A stretch of 64,000 bases of DNA from Dryococelus australis (GCA_029891345.1 CM056995.1:213169047-213233046), one strand, 5' to 3'; shown: positions 34,054 through 46,186, counted from the first letter of the stretch. Translations and numbers: made by a program. Notes: generated by a model from the sequence alone, not told the origin.

Positions 34054-35153
34054 TCAGCTGTACGACCACCTTTTCTCTCGTAATCGAACAGTTTGCCCGC
34101 TCTCAAGTAGTTCATGTGTGTTTCGAATGCATCGCCGAGGCATTCCAGCAACTCACTGATGTTCTCTACATACGCACACTGAATATACCCCACACAGCTT
34201 CGTCCTACGACCAGACATATTACCAACGTTGTAATTGAGCTAACACCGACTGGTGTGATTTCTTGGTAACCAATCACAGCCAAAATATTAGTCTGCATTA
34301 TTACCCATAATGATGCCTTATGGCAGCATTTACCTCTTGGGGAATAATTACATTTGGGTGCGCCTATTTTTATGTAAATGAGTTGTATTGCTCTTGTATT
34401 TTACGAGGCGAATCGCTTAACAAAGTTTGTCCATGTTCCTACCCATACGTACCCTTCTGCAAGAACAGATTTTTTTTTTAAATTGAGGTTTTCGTTTGAT
34501 TGTTCCCAGCGTGCAAACTCAAGTTGGTTACTGCAGTGTTGAGCCAGGCAAAGTAATTCCTTTTATTGCGCTATTGTGAACATAAGATCTAGAAAATTAA
34601 AGCCACGTTTAAATTCAGTTTTGAGTATACATTTGTTGCCATATTTAATAAAATCGAACAACTTAACTAATGGTGGATATAATATAATATGAAATTTTAA
34701 ATTTATTATGTATAATGTTTACTCTGCAAGGAAACATATTTTTGTGAAGGTTAATATGCTATTTTTTAAAATGTTGATCGGTTTAATTACCCTTAATATT
34801 ATGAGTGTCTATTTCGTCTACATATCTCAACACATTGTGTCAAATCTGTGTATTAATTGTGAAGTTGGTTACTATTTTACAATTTTTCCTCGTGTGAGTA
34901 CAGTCGCAAGTAAACAAACGTTTCATAACGATTCTGTAAATGAAAATGCAAATTTTTTATGAATTCAGATTGTAATTTGAGAAATATTTAAGTCATTTCA
35001 TTGAGAATACCTGCAATTAATTTCAACGCATCTTATATCTCACTTAAGAACGAAACGGAGAGATTTCCCGATATGTAAACAATTGTCTGCAATCTGGAAT
35101 ATCACAAATTTTGAAGACTTAAGTTGACAACCAGAGTGAGTATGTGAACGCTA
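34054..35153. other. Unassigned stretch
   Basis: The first 250 bp may still belong to the Tc1 relic (minus-strand frame 34032-34298), but no motif can be named there. The frame 34708-34962 (84 codons) is hydrophobic and AT-biased and is probably chance. Confidence 0.35.
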
Positions 35154-36234
35154 TAAAGGTGGGTTTACGATTGACTTAATAGAATAAGAGTGCCGTGTGC
35201 TTAAGATATGAATCAATGTGTTCAAGGGTATTAGTATATGACTGTCGTGCGCGGGACTTGACAGGTCATGTGCGTTCTTGGCGTTACTTAATAGATCGTT
35301 ATATGTTATATCTCAAGTACAAGTCGAGACGAAGTAGCCAATCAGAGCTCAGTGACATTTGTTTTTGGCGGTAAATTGTATTTACATCTTGTATTTAGGT
35401 TATGTCGTATTATGAAATCGCATGCAAGAAATTATTTTAATCGAGATACAGTATCTTCATAATTTAAAGAACAGTTCGTTGTCATGTTTTATTTCTTGGA
35501 AGAGGTTATTGAATTCGATTTAATTATCCTTTTCAGATATATTAATATATATGCCCAATGTGGGCATCGGCTTTCCCTTCTATAAGATATCAGAGTTTTT
35601 CAAAACGTTTAGACAAGCAGTAACTAAACATAATTAAATATATGTAAATAATTTTCACTATTGTCCATATCTCCAGATTACGGCTGATTTCGTCTTCTAC
35701 GATTCTGATTGGCTAGACTTAACAATTGCTGAATTCAATCATAATCTGCAAAACTTTATATTGTTCATTTTCCGTGTGCTTATCGAGTCATTAGGGCAAG
35801 ACTTCACCATGCATGTGCATATGGGGAACTAAATGCTAAATTCGGACACAGAACTCTCAGTAATTTTTTATGGTAATATTTTCATCTAAATATGTTTTGT
35901 TAGAGATGGAACGCATCTATATTTGTAATCATTCAAAATTTTAATTTTTTTTAAATTTTGAATTGACTTTTTAATTATTAAAAAAATGTATCAATTTTAT
36001 AAATATTTAAAAAAATACATTTACAGTTAAAAAACTAACATTTGGAAGGTTTAGAATTTTATATGCGTTCCATCTCTTACGAAAAATCTTTGGTAGGAAA
36101 TACTACCCACAAAAAACGCCTGAGAGATCTTTGTCCGAATTTAGCATTTAATTCCCTATACGCCCGTTCATGGTGAAACCTGGCCTTAAGTACAATTCAT
36201 AATTCTTAAGTCTTTAGTCGTAAACCCACCTTAA
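35154..36234. mobile_element. MITE with AAGGTGGGTTTACGA ends, 1.08 kb
   Basis: AAGGTGGGTTTACGA at the left and TCGTAAACCCACCTT at the right are perfect 15-bp inverted repeats with TA at both borders. It has no coding sequence and carries another foldback element inside (35792-36188). Confidence 0.75.
35792..36188. mobile_element. Nested foldback MITE, 397 bp with about 62-bp inverted repeats
   Basis: TAGGGCAAGACTTCACCATG at the left and, inverted, TAAGGCCAGGTTTCACCATG at the right continue into a long shared arm (AACTAAATGCTAAATTCGGA against AATTAAATGCTAAATTCGGA). TA stands at both borders. The outer ends resemble those of the element at 37473-38397 (GGGCGGGTTTCACCA). Confidence 0.8.
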
Positions 36235-36715
36235 GGCGCCCGTCTACTTGGTGCTTGAAGTGCGTTGCTGTGTGTTCGAAATACACGTTTTTCTACAAAA
36301 CTATTAAACATGCGTTCAGTGTACTGACCTACGAAAAGAACACACATTTCAAAAAACGAGGGCTGTTGAGTGTCTTCAAGAGCTCGCGTTAATTACAAAC
36401 ACCATTTCAGAGAATGCTAAAATGGCTAAAACGGCTTTTTCAAGGCGCTGTATCTCAAAATGTACTTGTCAGATCCATACAAAACTAGTCAAGGGGCATA
36501 CATTGAACATTACAACACACTTTCCTACAATAAAATAATGAAGTCGCTACTGAAAGTCGCATAGGTACACGCAGTACGCCGTGCCAGTAGCGGCGATGGG
36601 GGACTTGTGTGTGGCAGAGTCGCCTTTAACGCTCCCTCGCCTCCCGGCTTCGAACACGGAACAAAGCTCTAGGTAGACGATGCCAGTAACCTTGACCTTG
36701 ACCTTAGCCTTTAAA

Positions 36716-37030
36716 ATGTAAAGATTTTTTAAAAAATCACAAACATTTCCAAAAAATCACAAAAATTTCCAAAAAATCACAAAAATTTCCAAAAAATCCC
36801 AAAAAATATATTATTAAAAATTAATTAACAAATCGTTTAAAAAATTAATAAATAGTTTTAAAATCTTATAAGAAATTATTATTAACAAATGTATAAAAAT
36901 CGTTTTAGAATTTTAAAAATCATTAAAAGAAATTTAAAAAATTATTAAAAATTTTATTTAAAAATAGTTTTAAAACTAAAAAATCGCCAAAAAATTATTT
37001 TAATAAACTTTTATTTAAGAAATTTTTTAT
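36716..37030. repeat. A/T-rich low-complexity region with a 20-bp tandem repeat
   Basis: At 36735-36810 about four units of CCAAAAAATCACAAAAATTT follow each other. The rest is made of AAAAATTATTAAAA-like runs. No coding potential. Confidence 0.8.
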
Positions 37031-37044
37031 TAAAAAGTTTTTAC

Positions 37045-37265
37045 CCCGGCGGCCATCTTGGTTTTTCGTTCTTCATTTGTTTCTACATTACTGGAGGCCC
37101 CATATTCGTTTTTTTTTTTGTCTGTCCTTTTTTTATATATGTTGCTGGAGGCCACCATATTGGATTTATTTTCTTCTCTCATTTGTTCAAACGTTACTGG
37201 TGGCCGCCATCTTTGTTTTTAATCACCATTTTTTTAAACATTACCGAAGGCCTCCATCTTGTATT
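37045..37265 (+). repeat. Diverged repeat of about 55 bp carrying GGCCGCCATCTTG motifs
   Basis: Five blocks begin with a variant of GGCGGCCATCTTGG (37046, 37092, 37150, 37202, 37245), each followed by a T-rich spacer and CATTACTGG or a variant. The motif resembles a YY1-type binding site (CCGCCATNTT). It lies just downstream of the exon C donor, inside the intron. Confidence 0.6.
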
Positions 37266-37326
37266 TTACGTCTACTTATCAGCTTTAAATTGTTCACCAC
37301 TTAGCTCCCTATAGTGGTCGATCTAC

Positions 37327-37434
37327 CTGCAGTCGCGGGCGGCGGGGGTCTTCGTACGAGACAGCGACGGTCAGTTTCGACAGGCTCGACCCCATCAGTT
37401 CCACGATTCCGCGCGTCGCTCCCTCCAGCTCGGC
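37327..37434 (-). CDS. Internal exon (C) of the unidentified coiled-coil protein gene
   Basis: The exon has 36 codons (AELEGATRGIVELMGSSLSK, then a segment ending RRPRLQ), with acceptor TTGCAG|GCC (37436-37435) and donor CAG|GTAGAT (37326-37325). Phase 0 at the donor matches exon B, where RLQ joins VLEEAMK. It is GC-rich with GC-biased third positions, unlike the flanks. The frame stays open upstream of the chosen acceptor for at least six codons, including ATGTTGCAGGCC, so an alternative acceptor (GATGCAG) or even a start here is possible. The region just upstream lacks a clear pyrimidine tract and is occupied by a MITE from 37473. Confidence 0.7.
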
Positions 37435-37472
37435 CTGCAACATGCCCTCATCATCTGCATCAACGTTTCTCT

Positions 37473-38395
37473 TAGGGCGGGTTTCACCACGCCAGATAAT
37501 GATAGTTTATCTAGATTGCCTAGCAAATAATCTCGATTATCTGGGTTTTATCTTTCAACGCGATTTTGGTGATTTAAACCAAACTATCGGGATTTTAAAC
37601 TGTAAAACATAAACAAATACTTTGAGAAGGTGACGAAAGGGCAAAGTTATTTAATTGAGAATAAAGAGAAAATGACAGGAAATGTACAATTTAATTTTTG
37701 AACAGGAAGGTGGTGACGAGGATTTTATTGTTCGTCGTCTGCGATGTTTATGTGAAAGAATAAATTATTTTGAACTTTATGACGAAGAGGATTTTAAAGT
37801 ACACTTTCGCCTTACGTCAAATCCTTTGTCTGTTTAAGTCAAACACATGATCGTCAAACAGGCTTTTAACATATTACCTGTTGCAGTAACTATTTGAACA
37901 TGTTCGCTAGCATATTATGTTTTTCGCAGTAAGTTGTTTTAGGTTATTCCACACCTCCTTCACGAGATGTACAATGGAAACTATTCACAATCGTTTGCCA
38001 CTGTTTCACTTTATTTTGTCGTATCACATCAGTTCGTTTATTTTCTATGATATTGAAATGTTCTGTTACTAACTCTAACAAAATGTGTTTTTTCCATTGA
38101 TGAGAAATTTCTCCTTCGCTGTATCATTACGACCAAAATACCTTCACGACTTGCCATATTTTCTCAAAATTATTTCTCTGTACAAGTTCAAAGCAAAATC
38201 TCTAATGTTTACCAAGAGAAAATCGCGATTAAGTCAGAATATCGAGATAATTTTAACGAGATATTCTTTACGGCGATTTAACCTGGTGAAACATGCTCAA
38301 CATTATCGAGATTAAAATCGAAGTTTAAACCTCTCATTTGGATAAATTTGTCTCGATATTTTCAAAAGTTAATCTTCGTTGGTGGAAACGGGCCG

Positions 38396-38397
<2 letters not shown>
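37473..38397. mobile_element. MITE with GGGCGGGTTTCACCA ends, 925 bp
   Basis: TAGGGCGGGTTTCACCACGC and, inverted from the right, TACGGCCCGTTTCCACCAAC are the imperfect ends, with TA at both borders. Internal AT-rich sequence contains a second pair of similar motifs (GTGATTTAAACC and GGTTTAAACTTCGATTTTAA inverted). No coding sequence is supported. Its end lies 39 bp upstream of exon C. Confidence 0.7.

Positions 38398-38468
<71 letters not shown>
38398..38468. repeat. (GT)n(TA)n microsatellite
   Basis: About 17 GT units followed by about 17 TA units, starting directly at the end of the preceding MITE. Confidence 0.95.
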
Positions 38469-38472
<4 letters not shown>

Positions 38473-38665
38473 CTGCGATAAAATGCGCTGGTGTCACCCC
38501 AAGCCAACAGATGGCAGTATCTTTGATCAGTGACACATTTAATATTGCCTAACTTGAGAATTTACTATACCAGCATAACAGAATAGCAGATATTAATTTA
38601 TCTTCTCTCTGTTAATATTATTTTTCTGGAACGACGGCTTATAACGAAATCAAAATCTTTGCAGG

Positions 38666-39052
38666 TAAAGGGCGTTCACGTTAAAGTGAGCACTTTTGAA
38701 ATCATCCTTGGAAAACAATCACTGCTACTTTTAAACTGTAAAATTGGTAACGATGGATGGAAAGTAGTTCCATATCTCGTCAAATAAAAAGTGTTAGGTA
38801 ACCATTTGCGATAACTTATATTATTTATTTCGCTTTATGTGTTTTTAATACGTCAAAGTGTGAAACTTAGCAAATTTGTAAAATATTTACTTCTCCAATA
38901 ATTTTACAGTTTCGCGTGAGCAACGCATGAATAGAGTGATGAAGCCCATGGCAATGTATATTTTACATAAGGCGGAAGAATACACAACGTGCATAAAAGT
39001 AGATGCTAAGGAGGGCTTTCAAAAGTGCTCTTTTTACCGTGAACAGCCTATA
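38666..39052. mobile_element. MITE-1 copy, 387 bp
   Basis: TAAAGGGCGTTCACGTTAAA and TTTTTACCGTGAACAGCCTATA are inverted ends with TA borders. The body matches the copy at 30031. Confidence 0.8.
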
Positions 39053-39331
39053 ATTTTGTAGATGTATGAAAACAGTCAATAATAGTACAATTCTTATTAT
39101 GGCCGAAAATAATAACCACAAAGTTGATTTTCACACAAATTATTGTTCATGTTAGTATAGAGCTGTCTGTAGTGTATTTGCTCTAAGCTTGCACAACTCT
39201 CCAACAGGGTGAGCGCCAAAACAGTTTACTGATGATATGAGGCTCTCTTCGCGGCAGTTATGCGCGGGGGGGGGGGGGGAGGGAGGGCGGTGGAGTTCGT
39301 GTTCAGAGATTAGACCGCTCTTCTCCTACTA

Positions 39332-39604
39332 CGATAAAGAGTGAAGTGAAGATATTTGGGCGGCTCTTAACAGCGAGGTCTTGAGAGCCAACGAGGGTGA
39401 CCGAAGTAAGTATGGAGCAGTGCCGTAATGAAGGGGCGGGGGAAACGGGATATCCCCGAGAAAACCCGCCGATCAACGGCATTGTCCGGCACGATTCCCA
39501 CTCGCGAAAATCCGGTGGCCCGGCCGGGGATTGAGCCCGGTTCGCATTGGTGGGAGGCGAGCGTGCTAATCGCTCGGCCGCCGTGGGCCCTGCGATAAAG
39601 AGTG
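39332..39604 (-). mobile_element. tRNA-derived SINE with 12-bp target duplication
   Basis: The SINE proper is 39344-39592 on the minus strand. Its head GGCCGAGCGATTAGCACGCT contains an A-box-like sequence, and GAACCGGGCTCAATCCCCGG contains a B-box-like GGCTCAATCC. The body then reads GGGTTTTCTCGGGGATATCC and ends in CTCAAGACCTCGCTGTTAAG. CGATAAAGAGTG is repeated at 39332-39343 and 39593-39604, as expected for LINE-driven insertion. It is the best preserved of the five copies. Confidence 0.85.
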
Positions 39605-39905
39605 TCCGACTTTCTTGCACAGACGTGACACGCAGATTTTCGCATTTTTTTGCACACTAAAATCACGTCACGCGACGGACTGTACTTACGCATTTATCCG
39701 TACGGGTGCTAGTCTGCGTCGCCATCTTCTGCCAGGAACATGCAACAGAAAATCAAAACAATATAACACCATAAAAATATTAATCAGGAAGAACGTGCCA
39801 TGGAATCTTAAATAATATTCGCATCCACAAACCCCACGTCAAATACTGCATTTCATATAACTTCAGTAGATTCTGAGAGATATTTTGACTAACCTACACA
39901 GCATG

Positions 39906-40339
39906 TATAGTCCATTCACGGTTACTTCAGCCTTTTCTGAAGCCCTGCTAAAGTTCTACTTCCAGGATATTCCTTCGCCGCGTGCAAACTAAACTTAGTT
40001 AGTCTGGAGAACTACGCCAAAGGGACAATGCACCACATTCGAGGGGAAAAATAAGTGTAACAGTATTTTATATGACAGGCGATTTCTCACTAAGCATGAC
40101 CAACATACCTATTTTCTCACTGTTTTTCATTCAGATTATTTATAAATATTGCATTATAATTTATAGATAAAATATGAATAACTTTTCGACTTAACAGAAA
40201 AATAGTAACTTTTATGAATAGAAAGTATAAAACGCTTGTGATTCAGGACGTATTTAGGAAATAACTAACCACGTCATGCATGAGGAGATTTTTCAATGGT
40301 TTGATTCAAAAGGGCCGAAGAAACCGTGAACAGACTATA
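39906..40339. mobile_element. MITE-2 copy e, 434 bp, uninterrupted
   Basis: TATAGTCCATTCACGGTTAC at the left and AAACCGTGAACAGACTATA at the right are inverted ends. It is the most complete copy and served as the reference for the others. Confidence 0.85.
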
Positions 40340-43300
40340 AACAGTAAACACCTTATTTTTCGAAGTATTTTGTCATCTGATGGTTGTTGCTTCATGTAGG
40401 TTATGATGTTGGTGATCTTTGCGATGATTTTGAAAAAATGAAAGTATTACTCTGCATTACAAACTATAATTCAGAACTTTACTTATAATAAATTACAAAA
40501 TTTATTGTTTAAATTTTTGCACTTAAGAGTACCGTAATCGGACCTGGTGACAATTTTAAGTGACTTTGTGACACACAAAATCACATTTAAAAGTCCCGCT
40601 ATTTCAGAGGAATATTTCAGACAGTGGTGCCAAATGAACCACACCCTGAACATTACAAAAAAGCCTCTTTGAAATGGGAGAAAATGTAAATAACAGGGAG
40701 AAATTATGTGTCATAAAGTCACCCCCCCCCCCCCACCCCCCAACCATTCCAAAGTCCAAAGTGCTAATGTACAATTATTTTGAGCTGCAAAGAATGGACT
40801 TTCGAAATATTTTTAAAAATTACGGCAAGCAAGAGTACATTACGGTATATGAAACATTTCGACCTTGCGAATACAGTTGTAATTGTGCCCTCTTTCGTCG
40901 TGATTTATGTATAGGCCTATTGCAAAATTCCTTGCTTGTGGTGTACTAATGTTATACCTTCAGTTAATTATTTTTGTTTAACCGTGTGCTTTGGTCCGCC
41001 GTTTTCCTTAACCGCCATGAAGCATGAAGCGCGACGCGAAACATAGCGTATTTATGTTTTCAAATTCAAATTTGTTTATTTCAAGGAACAGTGCAAATGT
41101 TTTGTTAATTTCACAATGCCAGCAAAATTAATTGTTTTGTATAAGTGGCTGACAAAAGCGACGTAGCGATACGGGCGACACTAACACGCACGCCTAGTGC
41201 CTCATCGCCCCTGCGCGCAAGGCGTGCAGTGTTTACGTCGTGACTCTGTACTGTGCAAATTAGATCTGTAACAGTAGCACTTTATTACACGCCATGAAAG
41301 CCCACAGATTAAACTACGCCCGTATAGCCGTACTTTTCTCTTGCCGCTTAAGTAAATTGCATAGGTAAGCTTTAAAAATGCTATATTTTACCATTTTCAC
41401 GATTTTTTCTGCGTGAATAATCTTTATGATAAAAATAATAACATAGAGGTATATGCAATTGTTTTTTACTTTTTCTGGCATAAATTATTATTTCCAGAAT
41501 ATGTATTTGCCGAGATACGCAAATACACTCAAACAACGATTTCACAGAAAATGTGTAACTGTGGACTCTTTTAAGGAATTACCAAATGACCACTAGGTTT
41601 GTATTTTTTGTAAACAATGTTTTTCGAAACTTTTAAAAGGATATATGAAATACGCGTAGCTTTTTAAAAAAAATACTTTTTTTTCACCTCCTAGTTAATA
41701 TTACTGAAAATCCAATGATTGTTACGTTTGTAAGTTAATTAGCTGAAAATGTTTACATTCCTGCGTTTCTCGCATCGTTATAAACAGCGACATAATTTGT
41801 CACGTTTTGCTCTTTCCAGAGGGTTTGAAATGCACGTGGCCTGAATAAAAGCCTTTTTTAGTGTAGTTCATGATGCCTACAAAAAAAATTCAACTGATTT
41901 TATGTGCGAGTTTAACTTCACTGAAAATGTTCACTGTGTATTTCTCGCATCGTACACACAAAAATGTATCACTTTTCTTTCCCCTTTGGATGAAGTTACA
42001 ACGTTCGAGTTATAGTAATTTAAATGTTATTTCCGAACGAGAAGAATTTTCTACTGCATCATCAATACAATGGGAAGGTCAAATTGTTACTCATAAGAAG
42101 AGACGCTAAGAAAATCCCGTTTCACGAGAAATTATGAACTAGAGTTCCTTGCTCCCCACTACTAAAATTTACAGAACCCTTACTAGTATATGACTTGGTT
42201 ATAACAAAAATAAAACAGGTGGGAATGGCAACCTGGTAATGCAGTAGCTTTTGCAGTGGACTGGAGTTGTCAGTCTTTCAGTGCATGCAATTGGATTCGT
42301 AGAGTTTGTTTACAAACATTAATTTCCTCAATGACAGAGCTTTTGTGGCTGATGGATACATTTTAGCTACGCTACTTTTCGAGAACTGTCAAAATTTACT
42401 CGAGTTACATGAAACGGATAGTATTGAAATAAACACATGGCGTAAAATTGAACTAATGAAAACTGCTTCAATTTAGTGAAACGACTGCGAGCCACTTAAA
42501 GGTAGTCAGGAAAAATACGTGCAGCCACTTAATGTTACAGTAAAAGCAGTATTGGCAGCCTAGCGAGCGTACTGCTCATGCGCAAGTACAAAATCTGCTA
42601 CGAAAAAAAGCGTATGTTCTTTCTGTTGAGTACGGAATTACTAATGCTGTCATGATAACTGTCGTTAGTACGGCTCAACAACTAACTATACACATTAAGT
42701 CAAGAACTGAGTAAGATATTACTGTAATTTACAGTATGCAACGTGTCTTAGAGCAAATTGCTTATTGAAATTTGATACCAAGCTATAATTGCATGCTTCA
42801 GTTGTATTATAATTTCACTTACTCTAATTAGAGTGTACTTACTTTTTGATTTGTAATGAAAATTTAATATTTGTACTTAAAAACCACTTGGAAATTTCCA
42901 CGAACCAAACAAAATTAAAGTTTCTTGAGTTACTAATGTTCCTTAGCAACAAACATCATATTGGTAAATTGTTGCTTGGTAGTCATGGAGTTATGTAACT
43001 GTTGAAAAAAATAATCGTGATATCGTTTAGAAACACGTTTGAGTATCAACAGGAAATAGGTGAATGGTACTAAAATAAGTTAAGAGGCCGTATTTTAATT
43101 TGCCTGCCACGTGTAGGTCACAATAATATAAGGTCACAAAAATTGTGCAAGTTCCAGCAACAAGAAGTTCTAAAGGATACTGTCCCCAATAAACTCTGAA
43201 CGATATTAGTATATCCTCACTGTTAGTTTAATATTAATCTTAACAAAATTGCATTAATTCTGATTAGTTTATTTTGTGTACAAAAATCTTTCGTATTAAT

Positions 43301-44411
43301 CTACTTCTAGAATGCATTAAACTATCTCAGCATTTGAAAAAGTTATATATCGTCTTATAGACCATACTGAATTTTGAAACATGTTGGCGAAAATATTTTG
43401 ACAAAAAACACGGTGTAAAAAGTTGGATTATATTTTTTTCATTTCATCACAGCAAAATCTACAAATCGAAAAGTTTGAAGTTTTTACAAAAAATTTTTAG
43501 TATCGCAGCTAAGTATATCCGTATTCAGCTGCTATTTCTTTTTTTTTTAATCCCCCGTTATATCAATTTCAAAAATCATTATACTATTCAGCTGGTTTTC
43601 TCACGTCATGGCTACTTGTTAAGCAATTTAGAGACCCTATGCTTTAGGCCATGAGAAGTATAAAATGTTTCATTCGGGAGCAAGGGTTTCGGGCGTATAA
43701 TTCCAGTATTCGTCAGCCAATTTGTACTCCCTCGCAAGATGGTCGCTCGACAGTTCAAAATAACACATTTTCCTCTTTAAAATGTCTCCATTTTCCTTCA
43801 ATATTTCCGTTTTCGGCCACTCAATTTCCCTTTCAACTCCTTGGAAACTCGCGGAATTCCCTTAAAATATGCAAGAAAATGCTTGCTCCACACTGCGACG
43901 ACCTCGCTTTACCTTGACGCTGAAGACCCACAAAAGTTGCCGAAACCCCAGCATGCCTCCTTGGCGAATGCCAGAGAAGAAAGAAGGTGTGAAATGAACA
44001 CTTGCATAAGGAGTACCATCCACGTGGTGTATCGGTGGAGGAGGTTTTAAACTCTTTGCGCACACCGACAATTTAGACATTTGAACTGCTGTAATAGTAT
44101 AGTGCCACGGGATACTGTGGACCAACAGGTTCAGCTTCATCTTCTGAATTTATATCGAAGATAATCTCCGTGCAGAAACGAATGGTCAATCAAGTGGTAC
44201 ACCTATCAATAATTCTGTATTGTTCAGTAACCTGCGAGATGGAGCCTAGCGTAAATATATATTTTCCTAAAGGAATCAGAATTTCAGGGTCCTTAAAAAA
44301 CTTACGTTGCTTCGTATTTCACAACCATGTCGAAAGATATGTGTTCATTTTCGAAAAATGTAAAACAAAAACTAACCTACATAAGAGGTGGAAAAATGCG
44401 GAGCTGCGAAA
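40340..44411. other. Unassigned region
   Basis: No gene or known element is recognised in 4 kb. A C-run lies at 40722-40739. At 41647-41955 there may be a worn duplication of about 180 bp (both parts contain CTGAAAATGTT and end TTTCTCGCATCGT). The frame 43651-43917 and its neighbours show no domain. Confidence 0.35.
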
Positions 44412-44516
44412 TACAGGGCGAGTCCTTTAAAAGAGGCATGTGGCCTATATTTCCTTATTCCCTCGCTCACTTACACACATGTCATACGGGGCCTCTTTTA
44501 AATGACTCGCCCTGTA
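44412..44516. mobile_element. Small TA-flanked MITE, 105 bp
   Basis: TACAGGGCGAGTCCTTTAAA at the left and TTTAAATGACTCGCCCTGTA at the right form inverted repeats of about 26 bp with one mismatch. CAGGG...CCCTG ends with TA borders are typical of mariner-type MITEs. Confidence 0.85.
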
Positions 44517-44559
44517 TAATGTATGGGTAGAATGCGGCTATAGCAAACCAGAGCAATAC

Positions 44560-44830
44560 GAAAATTGAGAAGCTCTTAACATCGTGATCTTGAAAGACGA
44601 TGGGGGTGAAGCAAGGCGCGTATGGAGCAGCACCAGATTGTAACGGCGTGGAGAACGGGAGAACCCCTAGAAAAACAGCCGGCAGCGGCATTGTCCGGCA
44701 CGATTCCCACGTGTGAAAATCCGGGAGTGACCCCGCCGGGAATAGAAACCCGAGCCAGGTTGATGGAAGCAGTCTGAAGGCAAGCAGATGGAGGCAAGCA
44801 GTCTGAAGACTACGCCACTGCGGCTCCAAA
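44560..44830 (-). mobile_element. tRNA-derived SINE, third copy
   Basis: On the minus strand the head GGAGCCGCAGTGGCGTAGTC is followed by an altered tRNA-like part with a short duplication (GGAGGCAAGCAGTCTGAAG type). Then comes the shared body (GCATTGTCCGGCACGATTCC on the plus strand) and the tail CTTAACATCGTGATCTTG. No clear target duplication was found. Confidence 0.75.
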
Positions 44831-44865
44831 TAAACACAAAGAGAAGACATTCAAGAATTCGAACT

Positions 44866-45262
44866 TACAGTCAATTCATGGTTATTTCTGACTTTTCTAA
44901 AGATTTTCTAAAGTAATATTTACATGCTATTCCTCCACCTCATGCAAACAAATCTTAACTAAGTCTAGAAAATTACACCAGAGGGACAACGTACCGCATT
45001 CTTCCACATTAAGCTTAATAATGTTTTGCATAAGAACTATTTCTTATCTCCGTTTTTTACTTATATTAACTATATGTAAATAGAATACATTATAGGTAAA
45101 AATTCAAACTAACCAAAAATAAAATGTATTTATTGTTAACAGAAGAATAAAATACTAGTGATTCGTGACATAAATATGAAACAACCAGAGATATCATACG
45201 TGGGGTGATAATTCAAAGGTTTGATTTCAAAAGTGTAAAGATCCTATGAACATATCTATATA
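44866..45262. mobile_element. MITE-2 copy f
   Basis: The left end TACAGTCAATTCATGGTTAT and the body CTATTCCTCCACCTCATGCA match MITE-2, with a decayed right end (ATCCTATGAACATATCTATA). It touches the LTR that starts at 45264. It retains the unbroken sequence AAGAACTATTTC, the empty-site control for the insertion in copy b. Confidence 0.7.
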
Positions 45263-45263
45263 C

Positions 45264-46166
45264 TGTTACAATTTCCCTCTCGAAATTCAGTGGGCTAAAC
45301 CAGGTTCATTAAGGGATGGAGGTCTTAATCAAATAAAATAATTCATTATGATTTCCTAATGTTATTTACAACTACAAACAAAATTATCTCCACGCAACAT
45401 CTCACAACAAATTGATATCACTTTCTGTGTACAATTAATTATATGAATGAATACAATTTATAACTTCCTCAAAGAAATAAATGAAGTTAAATAATTATAA
45501 CTTAGTCCCACTAGACAGTGTATCAAAACCTATTCAATTATTTAGTAAATTATGTGTTAGTATTTAACAGTTTCAATATTTATAATAAAATCCGTATTAC
45601 ATTTCCACTCAGTCCCACCTCAGTCTAGTTAATGTCCCGCTAGTCCGGAATTTTCTGGAGTTCTCCAAGCGCCCCCACGCACAGCAGGCTTCACCCGTCG
45701 GGTTTCACACCCTTTCGTCCATTCACACCACTAACACCTCGTCCGCAGTCGTACCGCACTGGTCTTCGCACCTGCAATCAGCTATATTGCCTTCGCCAAA
45801 GACTGCTGGCCACTGGACCGCTACAATATTTATAGGGACGCAGGTCATCGCCCAGAAGTTTCGCTAAATCCCGAGTTTTGCCGAGTGTCCTAATTCCCAG
45901 AATATTCTTGCACCTCCCCTAAGTTTTTCAGCTCCTCATCAGCGGGGTAGGAGGAGGGGCTGTGACGTCAGCCAGGCCTCGCCACTGTCAATCATTCCCG
46001 GGCTTTCCCGGGAGGAAGGGGGGCTGTGATGCCAGTCAGGAGATGGGCGGTGCTATGAACTGACCGCCTGGTGGAAAGCTAAGGGGTGCGGGGGTCAGCC
46101 CTCCCACAGTGCCGGCCTGCGTGTAAAGGAACTTCGTGCGCGAGGAGAAAAATCACACGCGTAACA
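45264..46166 (-). mobile_element. Ty3/gypsy 3' LTR, 903 bp
   Basis: On the minus strand it starts TGTTACGCGTGTG at 46166 and ends GGGAAATTGTAACA at 45264, the usual TG...CA with short inverted ends. A TATA-like CTATAAATATT lies at about 45829-45839. Directly before it (46167-46185) is a purine-rich tract AAAGAGGGCGCAG, the expected plus-strand primer, preceded by the end of integrase. The other LTR is not in the window or was deleted. Confidence 0.8.
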
Positions 46167-46186
46167 CTGCGCCCTCTTTAATTCTG

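Noticed and set aside
34708..34962. 84-codon plus-strand frame as a small gene
   Set aside because: Codons follow the local AT bias; there is no motif and no splice or promoter context.
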